Of a DNA stretch of 64,000 nucleotides, positions 63,821-64,000 are shown piece after piece (positions within the stretch are counted from its first letter, which is position 1; every line of letters begins with the position of its first letter). The notes beneath the pieces were generated by a model. That model saw nothing but the letters and a program-made list of their open reading frames with translations, searched no databases and was not told where the DNA came from. Position numbers and translations under genes: made by a program. The stretch comes from Aptenodytes patagonicus (Eukaryota; Chordata; Aves; Sphenisciformes; Spheniscidae): assembly GCF_965638725.1 (NCBI RefSeq), contig NC_134951.1:2294001-2358000 (forward strand). Direction: 5' to 3'.

Positions 63821-64000
63821 CTGGTCAAAGAGAAGAAGTGATGACGAATACAAAGAGGAAAAGAAAAAACGAAAACTCCTTTAAAAATATTTAAGCAACA
63901 CGTTGAACAGACCAAAACCAATTTCATGGATCCATAAACTATTATGATTCAGAGAAAACATGAAGTGCTTTCTTAAAGGCCAATTTAATTCTAGATGGAT

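Overview
This window looks like nuclear DNA of a bird. The evidence is intron-containing vertebrate genes with consensus splice sites, many decayed CR1 LINE copies, an ERVL-type solo LTR, ancient MIR-like SINE fragments, and a very GC-rich left third full of long G/C homopolymers. I see no prokaryotic organisation, CRISPR array, tRNA or rRNA. All gene calls come from reading conceptual translations and splice sites by eye, with no database search.

Layout. (1) About 1-8.65 kb, minus strand: PNOC (prepronociceptin). It has a TATA promoter and a short non-coding exon near 8.55-8.6 kb, a signal-peptide exon at 4627-4746, and the peptide-bearing last exon at 507-985. A CR1 copy lies in the intron between the coding exons. 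(2) About 8.7-17.2 kb: intergenic DNA with several less GC-rich islands that could be PNOC or kinase enhancers. (3) About 17.4-24.2 kb, plus strand: a protein kinase of the STK35/PDIK1L family. It has a TATA-less CpG-island promoter with ZNF143, NF-Y, Sp1 and E2F-like sites, a G-rich first intron, and three coding exons (19748-20293, 21333-21549, 23519-23754) giving 332 aa with all catalytic motifs. (4) About 24.2-37.7 kb: intergenic DNA with an ancient CR1/L3-like LINE, two CR1 tails and an unusual double hairpin. (5) About 37.8 kb to the right end, minus strand: the 3' part of ELP3 (Elongator catalytic subunit). The last three coding exons are at 63593-63820, 60999-61080 and 39731-39807, the final intron is about 21 kb, and the rest of the gene lies beyond the window.

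PNOC and the kinase are divergent (head to head, about 9 kb apart). The kinase and ELP3 converge. The ELP3-PNOC neighbourhood matches the human 8p21 gene order as I know it. There is no obvious operon-like logic: the products are a secreted neuropeptide precursor, a probably nuclear kinase and a tRNA-modifying enzyme.

Main points for a second look: a kinase of the STK35 family sits beside an opioid-family precursor gene, mirroring human PDYN-STK35 on 20p13 and suggesting an ancient duplicated block; the encoded nociceptin begins with Tyr (YGGF) rather than the mammalian Phe; the PNOC last exon changes reading frame (a hidden intron or an assembly indel); an upstream ORF overlaps the kinase start; and the last two ELP3 donors are weak, the second followed closely by U-rich and CT-repeat sequence.
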